Shown here in pieces: positions 12,237-24,446 of a DNA stretch of 64,000 nucleotides. Position 1 is the first letter of the stretch. Each line of letters begins with the position of its first letter. This stretch comes from Epiperipatus broadwayi (taxonomy: Eukaryota > Onychophora > Udeonychophora > Euonychophora > Peripatidae). The notes below the pieces were generated by a model. The model was given only the letters and a program-made list of their open reading frames with translations, did not search any database and was not told the DNA's origin. Location of the stretch: positions 5,047,800 through 5,111,799 of the forward strand of contig JAQFVV010000018.1 of the NCBI GenBank assembly GCA_028023455.1, given 5' to 3'. The position numbers and the translations under genes are program-made.

Positions 12237-12938
12237 ATTGGCACCCAACATGGGGCATTGTTTAATAAACCACGAGTACCCTGAGTAATTTTTTTTTTTT
12301 TAAATGAAATATTTTTATCTATTTACATAAAGTCGTATACTTTAAATCTTGTAAAAGCACTGCCAGAAAGAAATAGCACATAGATTAAAAACGAAAAAGG
12401 AAAGATATTAATAATTTTAAAACTGTAATTTTATTTTAAAAAAGTCAAACGGTTGCAATTAATATGTTTTGTTTTCTTTAATGTGTATAGGCATGCACAG
12501 CCATGTAAGTTTATGATTGTAAATGTGGTACCTTATGATGAGTACTTTTTGGGAATTTACTTCAGGGTAACCCTATGTAAGCATTTCAATCAGTCATAAA
12601 TAAGTTGGTGGTATATATAATTGTGCTGCAAATATACACGTATAAACCCATTATCTTTTAAAATGTATTCACTTCAATGTAACTTTCCTTAAATAAATAA
12701 TTTGCTTGTGCCGTTTGTTAACAATGAAATATAGAGAAAATAAAATTCTTGGGGGGAGGAGGCATAAATGTAGATGGTTCATAGGAAAACGATGGTCAAC
12801 ATTTTTCTTTTTTGTATATAGACTTTTTGTAAAATTACTAACCGAATGTCTTTGTAAATTTTCGTTAATCATGTACCATAATTACTAATCCTAAGTACAA
12901 ATATTTTTTTTTGTTTTTTTTAAGCAAGTTTACTGATA
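12237..12938 (+). repeat. Internal region 2 of the tandem array (non-coding)
   Basis: It is almost identical to 9657-10358 with only a handful of substitutions (for example GAAATG to CAATG near 12721). It carries the same primer-binding-like start and no coding capacity. Confidence 0.7.
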
Positions 12939-14854
12939 TATAATGGGCACATACACCGTTACATTATTTTTTTAAAAAAATTAGCCATGAAAAATAAAAG
13001 TTCGCAAATAAAAACTTCTTTTTTAAGAATTAAAAATTGAAAATTAAAAATCATCTAAACTCTAATATGTAAAATCACAGAGATAAAAATTTATTAAAAG
13101 AAAACTTTATTAAAAAAAAAAGAAAAAGTTTTAAAACTAAATATTAAGAAAAAAGACTTAAAAGATTTAAAGATAAAAAACAATGTACAATAAATTTAAT
13201 TAATTCTATTGTATAAAATGGAAAGGATTATTTTAATTAGTAAAATTAAACTAGCCCTTGGGCATTCCAAAATGTAGAAGTAAAGGTCAGATAGGAGAGA
13301 AAAAACAATAGAAACTAATAGCCAGTAAAAGAAATCCCTGAGGAAATGGACCTCAACAAAAGGGTCATCATCATCATGATGTAATGCACACTCAAGCCAA
13401 AAGTTTATTATAAAAGGAAAGAGATGTGATTGAGAGAGGTGATATGTGTTAAGTCATAGAGAGTTGGAGGAGAAGGGATTGAAAGATGCACTTTCAATTC
13501 CTTCAGTTGTTCTAAAAAAATGAAACATCATTTTCCCATACTGCGGACTATAGGACATCTGGGCCCAGCAATTAAATACCAGCTACAGTAAAGGACCAAT
13601 GGCTAACTGCACACTGATCTCCTTATGACTTCATGGAAATTAACACCTTCCAAATTACAAGCAATTAGAAACTACGGACTTTTTCTAAAAACAGTAAGAA
13701 CTATATAGTTAATGAACATTTTCAAAACAGTAAGAACTTTGATTCCAAAAACTTCTCAATATTTAAATAGAAGTAGAATTTCCTATCTGACTAAATTTTT
13801 TATTAATTATTTTATTGAATGTATTATTTGTTTGTTAAATCATTTCCATTAATTTATTTTTTATTTTTTTAAGTTTTTGTTATGATTTTTTTTTTTGTTA
13901 AACAACTTTTAAAAAAATGTTAAATTTAAGTCGGGCATGAATGGCTGCATAGATTTGTAAAGTTATGTTAGTTTAAGGGAGGGTAAATCTTAGGTTATTT
14001 GTTTCATGGTTAAATTGGGTCAATGGATTGGATATATTGGTGTAATTAGTAAATGTAGTATGAGGTCTGCTACATGCAGGATCACATTATATGCTGCACA
14101 CCCCCTTTTTGCCTATGGAATGGGATAGTAAGATGGAAAATGCAGTCCCTTCCTATGGAGTTTTTTTTTATTGCTCTTCTCATCAGACAGATGTAGTATT
14201 CCTGTCTGGATGAGAGTCAATGTCTTCTATAACCATGCTGTTCAGATGTACATTCCTGACAGTATGGTATTTGTGCTGTCATATTCATGCCACATTGAAT
14301 ACATCGATGTATCAGATGGATTGATGTTAGTTTGACTGCGAACTTTTGGCCTAAGCTTAAATAAGGGATAGAATATTTTCTTTTCAAATGCAATCTATGT
14401 AGTCTATTCATACTCAACACTTTAATAAAATATTAAATTCATCTGTGCGAACTTTCAAAATAAAATAAAAACAGTCTAAATTGTGAATTAAAATCTAAGG
14501 TAAAGTTTTAATGTTTTATAAAAAAAAAAATTAAAGTAAACATACTAAAATAATTTTAAATTTATATATGTTTAATAAATGTTTTTGTGTGTGTTATTAC
14601 TGGAAGTGGTTTCTTTTATTTTTTATTTTTTAATTGAAATATTATTAGATAAGAATTTATATTTTATAAATGTCTGCGTCTCACTGAGCTAGTGGCATTG
14701 GGCTGATGGTCGGAATAAAACATATAAAAAAAAATTTTTTTTAACTTATGTATCTGCCTACTATATAAATTTTCTAGGTTCAAATGGCCTAGTGGTGCCC
14801 TGTATGGCTGATACGGTAAGACTCTTTTGATCTCACACACCTCAACCATTATAA
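12939..14854 (+). repeat. LTR copy C of the tandem array
   Basis: Its 5' part is very close to copy B. Its last ~400 bp is clearly more diverged than A and B are from each other. It ends CCATTATA and runs straight into (TA)n, with no primer-binding site after it, so it is the outer 3' LTR. Confidence 0.75.
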
Positions 14855-14869
14855 TATATATATATATAG

Positions 14870-17800
14870 TTTTTTTTATAAATGCTATTTTATTTTCTGT
14901 AAAGATCTAATTAGATTGCTTCTTGTATATGGGCTGTTAACTTTGTTCTTCCCCTCCCCCTTCTTTATTTATTGAATATTGCAAATATATTAATCTTCCA
15001 TTCTCTATCTGAAAGTAGGCTGGATTAATTTGCTAACAGATTATAAGTGATAATACTTGGATCATCATCGGTAGCAGTTGACCATTGCTTATCACTCTAT
15101 TCACATATTTTGTTTTAGCATCTTAATTAAAATAAAATTTAAAAAAAAATAAGTGGTATTTTCATTAATTAGTAAAATATCATATTTATTAAAATATTTT
15201 AAATTTTCTGAGAAAAATACTTAGCATTGCACTAGGTATATTTTTTCTATGTCTAGTACTAATTTTTAAGGTGACTTCACAAATTCTCATATTTACTATA
15301 ACAAACATAATTTGTACTTCAATCAATGTCTGAATTGATTCAATGTTTGATACATTCTTATTTTATTTTAAACTCATTATAGTATTTATCGATTTGTTTG
15401 TTTTAAACATTTATTTTATAATGAGAAAATAGAATCATTCCTTATTTGTTTGTGATTATCCACTAGCAGTGATAGTATGCTAAAAAAGTAAAACTATGCA
15501 TGAGACTGAATTTACCACTTGTTTTACAGCAGAATGTAAGATATAGTAGATACTTAATTTGCCATATGTAATAACAATGCTAAATTAGGTTTCAAAAACA
15601 GCATTAGTAAATTTTAATTTTTATAATAGATCGTGATTATTAGTATTATTATTACTTACATATGATATAAGATTAATAATAATCAAACTTTATTAAGCAT
15701 CATTATTTTAGCAGCCATTTATAAGTGAAAATGGACAGAAAGGAAAAAAAACAGTGGGAAGACAATTGAAAATTATGGATAAATTTCATGCTGTGATTCA
15801 AATATATCTGTTTATATATTACTCGCTGGTTTTTTAATCTATTTTTCTTTAGGATTTTATAATGCCGTTTTATTTTTTGTCTTTCTTAGCATGTATATTT
15901 TGAAACACTTGAAAATACTTTGCCTATTTGAAGTCTCCATTATATTTTATTTCTACCATATCCTTCAAATAAAAATAGTCATTATTAGACTTTTTAAAAG
16001 TATATTTGAAATAGTCTTATAAATGGTCTCTGTCTCTGCCAAGAAAATCATCTTTGAGTATTGATCTTCTTTTTTAAGGAAATGTTTGTTATCATTCATT
16101 CACTTGATGTGTCTAACCCAAAGACGATATGCCATTACAATATTCACTTAAAATAGTCATTAGAGCATGAAAATTATAAATACTCTAAATATCTTAATTT
16201 ATCAATTAGTTGCATTGACTATACATTGGTATATGCTATGAAAGTAAAGCAAATTAATGTTAGAAGATGTAATGTATTACTCCCTACTATTGTATGTCCT
16301 GATTATATCATAATTAGAAATTTATGCAAATGTGAGGCTGTTAAAAACATAATGTTAATAAATATATTGCAGATCTAACAGCATGTGAATATAATAAGTG
16401 CATATTATAATAAGCAAATTAAAAGAATTTTGATAGTCAAAAGGATAGTAATAATAAAAATACTCAATTGGAAAATAAATTCTTGGATGACATTTAAAAA
16501 TAATATAATGTTTTAATTTGCTAGTCTCATTGAATCAATTAATAAATAACAGTAAAAATAGAATTGATTCAAAAGAGTCTTGCAAATTGAGTTCATGATT
16601 AAATACCCAAATCCAAACTAAATTAGAAAGGATCATTATGATATCTGTGTTTTTAGATCACAAAAGAAAATATGGTCATGATTTTGAAAGACTGTCAGGA
16701 TAATTTGCTGAAAAGTTATTATAAGAATTATGGTTTATAAATAGTGCAGATTCAGTAAAAAAAAAAAAACAGAAAATTCAACAATATTCAATTAAATATA
16801 GTTTGGAACATGTGAAAGCAAATTCAAATTGGTAATTCCTGCACTATATTTAAAAAGATAACATATTATTATTCTAATATTTATCTTTAGAAGAGGTTAA
16901 TATGCTTAAAATATTCATTTAAGGATTTTAATTAATAAAAAAAAATTATGTCATTTAAAAAATATTTGTATCAATGCAGAAAATTATTATAATCATAAAT
17001 TCTCTAGTCGCACAAGCAGAAGAGCATGTTGATTAATCTTATGGTCTTGCCATTCTATTTGGAAATTTTAAAAATATCATAAACTAAACTTTTTATTTCC
17101 TTATTTTGTGTTGGTAGTGGCTTGTAGTAGAGTAGTTTTACCACTGCTATGAAATATTTTACCTATTTAGCATATTAAAATTTATGTTGCACTTCAATAT
17201 ACAAGATCTCTTTTTTACCCAAAAGGCTAACCTACTTAAATTGATTTCTTTCTCAAGCTAAAGTCTGTTTATTCTTATGCTATTTTAACAGTAATTACTA
17301 ATGTCTTTACAGGTTATATTCATATTGTCTAGATCATAATTTAAATTAGAGAGAGTAGAATAAATAACATAACCATCACATAATATAAATCAAAAAGCCT
17401 AGAAAATGTAGTTCTTATTTTTGCTTTTGATCATTTCAAAATAAAAACTTTTAAATATTCATCACATTTTAGTGCCAGTGATATGAAGCCATTCATAAAC
17501 TGCTCCATAAATCAGGTTCATAAAATGGAAGACAAAGCTAGAATTGGTACACATTACAATACCAATTTTTATTTTCAATGTGTCATAATTCCACCAAAGA
17601 AGTTACTTAATATGAATAAACTTTAGTGGATAAACAATGAATTTCAATCATTGTTACAAACTTTTTTAATTAACTGAATGAAATGCATTGACCATATGAA
17701 TAAAATGAATACACAAATCACATCTTTGCTTATTACATTTTTCTTTCAGTTGCCTGGCAACAAAAATTATATTCGTAATTGCTTTTTGATTTTCTAAAAC

Positions 17801-20800
17801 TACACTGAATTTTTTATAAATGCTCATCTGTGAAAAATCCAACTATATTTTTGCTAAAATAGATTAAAATAGTTTAATATAATTATTGCAGTTTTTTAAT
17901 CCCAATTTATTTTTTTATAAATTGGAATAATAGATGCACCTTTAGCATCAGTTGACATAACTTTATGCTTCTGTGTATTTTTTAAAACAAAAATTTTAAT
18001 AATTTTGAAACGAATATATCATTACTATATTTTAAAACATGGTCAGTCATCTCAGTACTACATAAAGTTTTTATTTTACGGGTATTAAGAGCTGTTTTAA
18101 ATTCATTAAAATGTATATCTATTCACTCTAATCTAAATAAGTAGCTAAAATGAATGTGGCATTATAAGCTGTTATCTAAATTCTTATATTATTATTCAAA
18201 AGGTAATCAAAATATTCTTCCTAAATAATATATCATTATATAAAAAAGTGCTATTCAATGGATGTATTAGAATTATGATGCTGTTCGTGGGTCTATATTT
18301 TACTTTGTGCATTATAAAAAGATCTAAAATGATGGTATGTATCTAAAGAATATGCAACAAATATCTATTTTTTTATTTTTTTTGAAAATTTAATTCAGCA
18401 ATTATTTTTAAACCTTTTTGTCAGTGGTTGAAATTCTATATTTAAATCTCTTCAGTGTTAATGAATCACGATCACATTTATTATTATACTAAGCAAACAT
18501 GTTTCCCTTTAATCAAATCATTTATAATATTAATTGACAGAGAACTAATCAGAATTCTGGGCTGTTGCATTTTTTAGAAAACTTGAACATATCTTTCAAT
18601 AATTACGATTGGCTTGAAACTCCAAACTGGCAAATATTAATTTAAAAAACAATAAGCAAATCTTTAACAATAGCAGATTATTTGAGTTATAAATAAAATG
18701 TCAGTATTCCTAGTAACTGTAGACAGAAATTTATTATTCCTACTATTATGTTCATTAAATTGTGCAAGAAGAAAAATTAACATAAAAAACATTATGCAAA
18801 ACAATTTTAATATTATTTATCTTTTATCAATATATATATATATTTCTTAATCTCTTAGTATTTATAATATGTATAGTGTGATGTCTGATGGCAAATTAGC
18901 ATGTTAACATTAATAACATTATTTTTAACTGGTTATGGAAATCAATCATAAGCAGAATATTATTTATATAATCCCAGGAAATAGTTGTGTACTAATAATA
19001 ACAACAATAATAATAATAATTTATTATAAAACAGATTATGAAATATTTAGATTATAGATGAGATATTTACATAAACAATTTTAATTACTACTGAATTAAC
19101 TTCTCATAAACTAGTTTTAAAAATAATTACTACAGTTTGAATTATAAGTGTCAAACTTTCTACTCTTACACTTTTGATATAATCCACTTTAATTAAATAC
19201 ATTAATGACAACCACTAATCATTTATTAGGTTAGAGATTATCATATCATTTTATCCTAGACATAAACTTGAAATTTTGTTAAAGATTAATATGTTTGATT
19301 TTTTTTAATTAAACACAGCCACATGATATCATCTAGATCCATCCCTCATTTTTCTATGTGTATTTAGATATGATTATTTCACAACACATTCTTGCTTAAA
19401 CTTCACTTATAATTATATATAATTTTATTATGTTTACGAAGTGAATTACTTTGTATATGCATTCATGGTGCAGTTACTAAATATTTCTACAAGGTTGATT
19501 TATTTAGACATTCTTATAAATACCAAATTTGATAACACTGTTTAAACAATAGTCCAAGATAAGTGGTTCAATGTTGTAATGTTAATAATCATAATAAGAA
19601 TAGATATATATTGAATGATTTTTACTAGTAATGATTCCAGAATAATTTCTTGTGATCTTCATCAGTGAATGAATGGCTTTTGATGAATCAATTGTTCTTG
19701 TTAAATTAATCTGACAAACGATTCATGATAAATGTTTTTATCAATTGGAACCACACCATTTTAAATATAGGTTAATGATTTGATTTTATAGACATTTTAT
19801 AATTTAATTTATTAATAAATGTAGAATTTATTACATACATTCAAAACTTTGATCTCTCAAGCTAAAGCACAATAATTAAATAAATTGCCATTGTATTTTT
19901 AAAAAAATCAAGCATTTAAATTTCTATAAATATATCATAGACTTTTTTAAAAATAAATAGCTTTACTAATAAAAATAAATGAAATTATAATCATAGAATT
20001 TAGTCTTTTAAGAGTATTATGCTACCCATTTCCCAAAAAAAAGAGAGAAGGCTGTATCATATTACAATCATTTTTATTCTGAAACTCAAGTACATCAACA
20101 CTTATTTGACTGACTTAGATTGACAGGAGACTACTTATAGTTAGATATTTGGCTATGGAGTACCAGTCTGAAGGAAAATACTTGAACCTATTTGTCAGTT
20201 CCAAAAATTGTTTTAATATACAAGAGGTTCATTATACCATGAGATTCTTCAAAAAGATATGTATAATATATTCAAAAATTTATATAACAAAAATTACTTT
20301 AAGCAGAACATATATGAGTGCATACATATGTGAACTTATAATAAAATAAAGTTGATTATGTTATGAACAAAAAATAAAACAATTGTAATCACATTCAGAG
20401 TTGAGAATTGAATGCTCAATTATATAAAAAATTACTATAACTTGCAATTTATTTATTAATACTATATTCTGATATAGTAATGAGACAAGGCATCATTGCA
20501 ATTTTGCCTTAATACCTTTATCTTTTGGTGAAATTCTGAGCCTCTTCCTCCAAAAATTATTTTCTTATGCTAAGTTTTATTTTAATATTTTTTTCAGTAT
20601 TAAAATTAGCTACCAAATCAATTAACAATGTGTAATTTCTTCATTAGCCATACTAAGATTTAAGAATGAATATCTTTTTTGAAATAAAAAGACTATAATC
20701 TGAAAAAAATCAATAGAGATCCACAAATCAAAAGTGATCAGCAAATTGATAGGAAAATGGAATGTCTGACAAACCTAGAATTATTTCTGTATTGCAGAAT

Positions 20801-21790
20801 TTACTATTTTCATTTCTATTTTTCAATTCCTTTTGTTTCTAGTCACAGTTGCACTATTCTGCCAATTTTTATTACTTAGAAAAGCAAATCACTCATAGAT
20901 CTGATCAAAATTAAAATATTTAAGATTTTCTGTAGGTTGTTTACATTTATCATTATCTATATGATTATAAAGAAGAATTGATCTTTTTTCTTATATTTGA
21001 AATATTGAAATGTACCATTATTATTTTATGGTAGCTGTTTTTATTTATTTACTTTTCATTATCTTAATGGTAAACCTTCATGAATTTTGTGGGTTCTTAT
21101 AATATATATCAACAATTAGGTGTTGCATGTCAATAACTGTATTTTTTGGTTGAAGAGACTATATTTATTTCTAAACTATTTAGGATAATATCTTTTAGTA
21201 CATAATATATGTATTTATGAATATTAAATTATATTTCTTCTTTAAATTTTTTTATTACTATGAATCATAAAACTTTGTACAAAAATTTCTATCCTATATA
21301 TCATGTATATTTGAAAATATAAAAATAATAATATTTAAATATGATAATGAAATAATATGAAATGTATAAAATGCAATATTCAAATTCATATAATAAATGA
21401 TATATTATTATCATTTTAGCTCTTTTTATACTTTTTATTTTGTACTAATTACTTGGTAACTATGTACTCAGGTATCTACATTCCATTTTATGTTTGTTTC
21501 TTTAAAATATTGCTTCAACAACATAAAATAATACTGAAATAACTAATTAATAAATTTAAGAGTCAGCATACTTTACGTATATAAAATATAGCTTTATAAA
21601 TAGTTAAAAAATACAACAAAAAAAATAAAACATAATTAAACATTTTCGCATGGTACAATAAATATTTTTTTTAAAGAAATTAATTTACAAATAAATTTTG
21701 TGTTTTTGGTTTATATTGTTAACATTATTTTTATAAAGAAACATAAACATACATCTTGATTTGTTCATTTATTTATTTATTTTTTAAGAT
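14870..21790. other. Long AT-rich stretch without recognised feature
   Basis: I read both strands and found no convincing ORF, repeat pair or coding exon. There are short (TA)n and (TAA)n runs (for example near 18830 and 19005). Near 19655 the minus strand has CTGATGA followed nine bases later by GAAA, but no stem II can form. It is probably intronic or intergenic. Confidence 0.5.
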
Positions 21791-21989
21791 AATAGTATGA
21801 ATACGGAACCCTATTGTCTGATGGTGCTCTTTTTGGCCCAATTCACATCAATATACCAATTCATGGGCTGTCTGTTTGTTTATATAATATTATGGTAAAA
21901 GATTTTTTTTTTCAACTAGGTTTTTTTTTTTTTTCATCGGCGACGGTAAACAATCAAAGTTTTTTTTTTCATTCCATCCAGTGTTTGTT

Positions 21990-22740
21990 TTTAATAAACA
22001 AATACTTCGTTTTTATATGGTCTATGGGGTATTGGTGTGTTTGTAAATTAATGACTAACTGTTTGTATGTTTCTTTACATAATACTAATTATGGTAAACC
22101 AAATTTTTTTTTTCACAGTTTTTTTTTGGGGTTCGTTTTTTTAAGAAACAAACACTTTGTTTTTAGATGGTGTAGTGGTGTTGGTTTGCTTTTAAATTAT
22201 CGATTAATGCTCCGTCGATTTGTTTACACAAAAATACGGTAACAAACACTTTGTTGTTTTTAGATGGTGGAGGGGGGTTGGTTGTTTGCTTTTAATTTGT
22301 CTTCTTTCTTTTTTTTTGTTTAATGTTTTGATTTGCTGAAAGACTTCAACAATTCAGTATCTTTGAATAAACCAACACTTGTTTTTTTAGAGAGTGGAGG
22401 GGAGAGGAGTTCTTTTGATTTTGAATTGTCATCTTTTTTTTTTTGTTAATTTATTACGAGACTTTTTTTTTTTTCAAATCTTTTCGCTACCGAAAGCTTT
22501 ATATGATAGTGAAAAGTTCTTAGTTAATATTTTGGACATTTAATTTTAAAAAAGACATAAACAGTTCTTTTTTAAAGAACACTTTTTTTTAAGCCGGGGG
22601 TGGCAGGGAAGGTTTATTTTGATTTTTAATTATCGACTTCTTTTTGGATTTTCTTTTTGAACATTTTATTATGTTACTGCACAGTTCTTTATTATTATTA
22701 TTTTTTTGGTGGGGCCTTTTGAATAAACTCTTAAACACTT
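21990..22740. repeat. Decayed T-rich tandem repeat, units ~100-170 bp
   Basis: A module of the type AACAAACACTTTGTTTTTAG, then ATGGTGNAGNGGNGTTGGTT, then a TTTTAAATT(A/G)TC end recurs at about 21998, 22145, 22243, 22367 and, more loosely, 22555 and 22720. Unit length varies because poly-T runs expand and shrink. The open frame at 21814-22242 is a by-product of the T-runs. Confidence 0.5.
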
Positions 22741-22839
22741 CTCTTTTTTTGGTATAATACAATATCACCTACTTTAACTGTTAATGAAACTTATCAAATA
22801 TTGCCTACCTACTTTATAATCATGTGAACAACAAAAGCA

Positions 22840-23501
22840 ACAAGTTTCCTATAAAATAATTTATTGAATCAAAAAAAAAAAAAAACTTTGGACAAGTTGT
22901 GAACCAAAACAAGTAAAAAAAAAACACCATTTTTGGGGGCATAAAAAACAGCAGTCAAAAGTAACGTGCAAATAAAATAACAGGGAAGCCTCAAAACTGT
23001 AAGTAACAGGATTTTGGAGCCTTCGAACCAACTTCCCTTATGCAGACCTACATAGGTACCCTTGCAGGAGTTTCTCTTTCTGAGAAAACACAATATTGTG
23101 CATCTATTTGTGTGGCAGGTTGACAATTCACTCAGCTTCGACCAATTTGGACAACTTGCAGATGACATTTTATAGTTCTCACATGGATTTGTGCATAAAA
23201 TCAGAAAAAACACTGCTGAAAATAAGAATCTTTTCAAGTTGTGTGCAGTTCAAAAGTGTAGGGAAGCATGTGTGATGACATGACAATTCTTAAAAATATC
23301 TGACAATGAATTTTTGCAGAGTTTCATCTCTTTCAAATAGGGCCACCATGAAATCATGCTGTAGTGAGAGTTTAAGAGTGCTCACTTGCTGAATTCTGTC
23401 ACAATGCAATGGGCATAGTATTTCATTACATAATCATAGAATACATCACCCTCAGGCAGCCTGTTATGGCTCAAAAGAACACCTATTGTACTGTCAGCCA
23501 T
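22840..23501 (-). other. Candidate terminal exon and 3' UTR, minus strand
   Basis: This stretch is richer in G and C than its surroundings and is not repeated in the window. On the minus strand a small open frame (23382-23501) reads MADSTIGVLL near its start and FYDYVMKYYAHC near its end, then stops at TGA. A splice acceptor-like CTGACAG lies inside its start. Downstream is ~500 bases of non-coding sequence ending with AATAAA near 22860, as in a 3' UTR. A second frame (22869-23237) starts with a hydrophobic signal-like stretch but runs into homopolymer Phe and is less believable. I do not recognise the protein. It could equally be a decayed element. Confidence 0.25.
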
Positions 23502-23549
23502 AAGTTAAGGCCCTAAAATGGTATATTGATGTGCATTTTATAAAAAACA

Positions 23550-24435
23550 GTGCCATCAGATGGTAGGGTTCAGTATTCATACTATTACCTTTTTAATGTA
23601 AAAATAAATCTCTTGTTCTTCATTTAGATCTCATCTTCTCAAAACAGTATGTTTTTATTTTTAAAGGCACAGCTATATAATATTATTTAAAATATTTTTT
23701 ATTAAAATATTTCTATAGTAATGTAATTGCTAATGATGAACTGCATTTGCATTTTTATTGCAGAAAGATTTACTTAAAGATATCAAATGCAAATGGCTTT
23801 ATGTCAAATGCAAGTCATCTATGATAGTGAAATAAAGAAACATTCTAAAGGGTAGTTTAGAGTGATTTTGCATTGTCCACATCATGTTTATCAAAATTAC
23901 TGATTTATAAGAAGTGACAATGCCTTTTTTTATTTTTATGAAGTAAAAAGAAAAATATTGATGGCAGTAATAAAACAAAATAATTTTCATTTTAACTTTT
24001 TTTTAATTTGTTATTGTTTCAAAGCAAGCTAGTTCATTTTTATTTGGATTATTTTATTGGAATTTATATTGAATAACCAAAAAAAAAAACTATTTTCTTA
24101 AGTGAAAAAAAAAATTTGTAGCTGACAATTATCTGGTCTTTAGTATTATTGTTTTCATAAAAGTCGACAACACTTACAATTGGCCATATTTTTTCTTCTC
24201 ACTTTTTCAAAACTACATAAGAAATTTAAAGATTGTAAAGATAATTAAGAACAAAAATTACAAACAAATCTATCCATTACAAATACTAAGAGGTTGTTTG
24301 AAATTAAACATTTAATTTATAAATTATTTTGTAAGGCAATATTTCATGATTTTAAAGCAGTGGTTAAAGATTAAACTAAACATAAAATAAAATGTAGATA
24401 CTTGAGTATATTAGTACCTAAAAATAAAAGTGAGT
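23550..24435. other. AT-rich stretch without recognised feature
   Basis: No supported feature is visible between the possible terminal exon and the LINE. It ends with the left copy of the LINE target-site duplication (ATGAGTATTAT, 24436-24446). Confidence 0.5.
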
Positions 24436-24446
24436 ATGAGTATTAT

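Larger units (their letters stand above)
7789..14854 (+). mobile_element. Tandem array of a non-coding LTR element: LTR-int-LTR-int-LTR
   Basis: A unit of about 2.58 kb is repeated in the same orientation; matching landmarks lie at 9034, 11614 and 14217. Three LTR copies (7789-9656, 10359-12236, 12939-14854) alternate with two nearly identical ~0.70-kb internal regions that begin with TGGCACCCAACATGGGGC. Neither internal region codes for a retroelement protein. The first LTR begins TGTAACGG and folds with CCGTTACA; in copies two and three the end has mutated to TATAATGG. The array starts and ends in (TA)n. Unequal recombination between LTRs of a single element explains the shared middle LTR. 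Confidence 0.8.

Noticed and set aside
19640-19700. Hammerhead-like CTGATGA ... GAAA on the minus strand
   Set aside because: The nine bases between cannot form stem II and stem I is partial; at most a decayed relic.
21814-22242. 142-aa plus-strand frame rich in Phe
   Set aside because: It is built from poly-T runs in a decayed tandem repeat; no domain or start context supports it.
22869-23237. 122-aa minus-strand frame with signal-peptide-like start
   Set aside because: It ends in homopolymer Phe from a poly-A run and sits in what looks like a 3' UTR; the signal-like start is probably chance.
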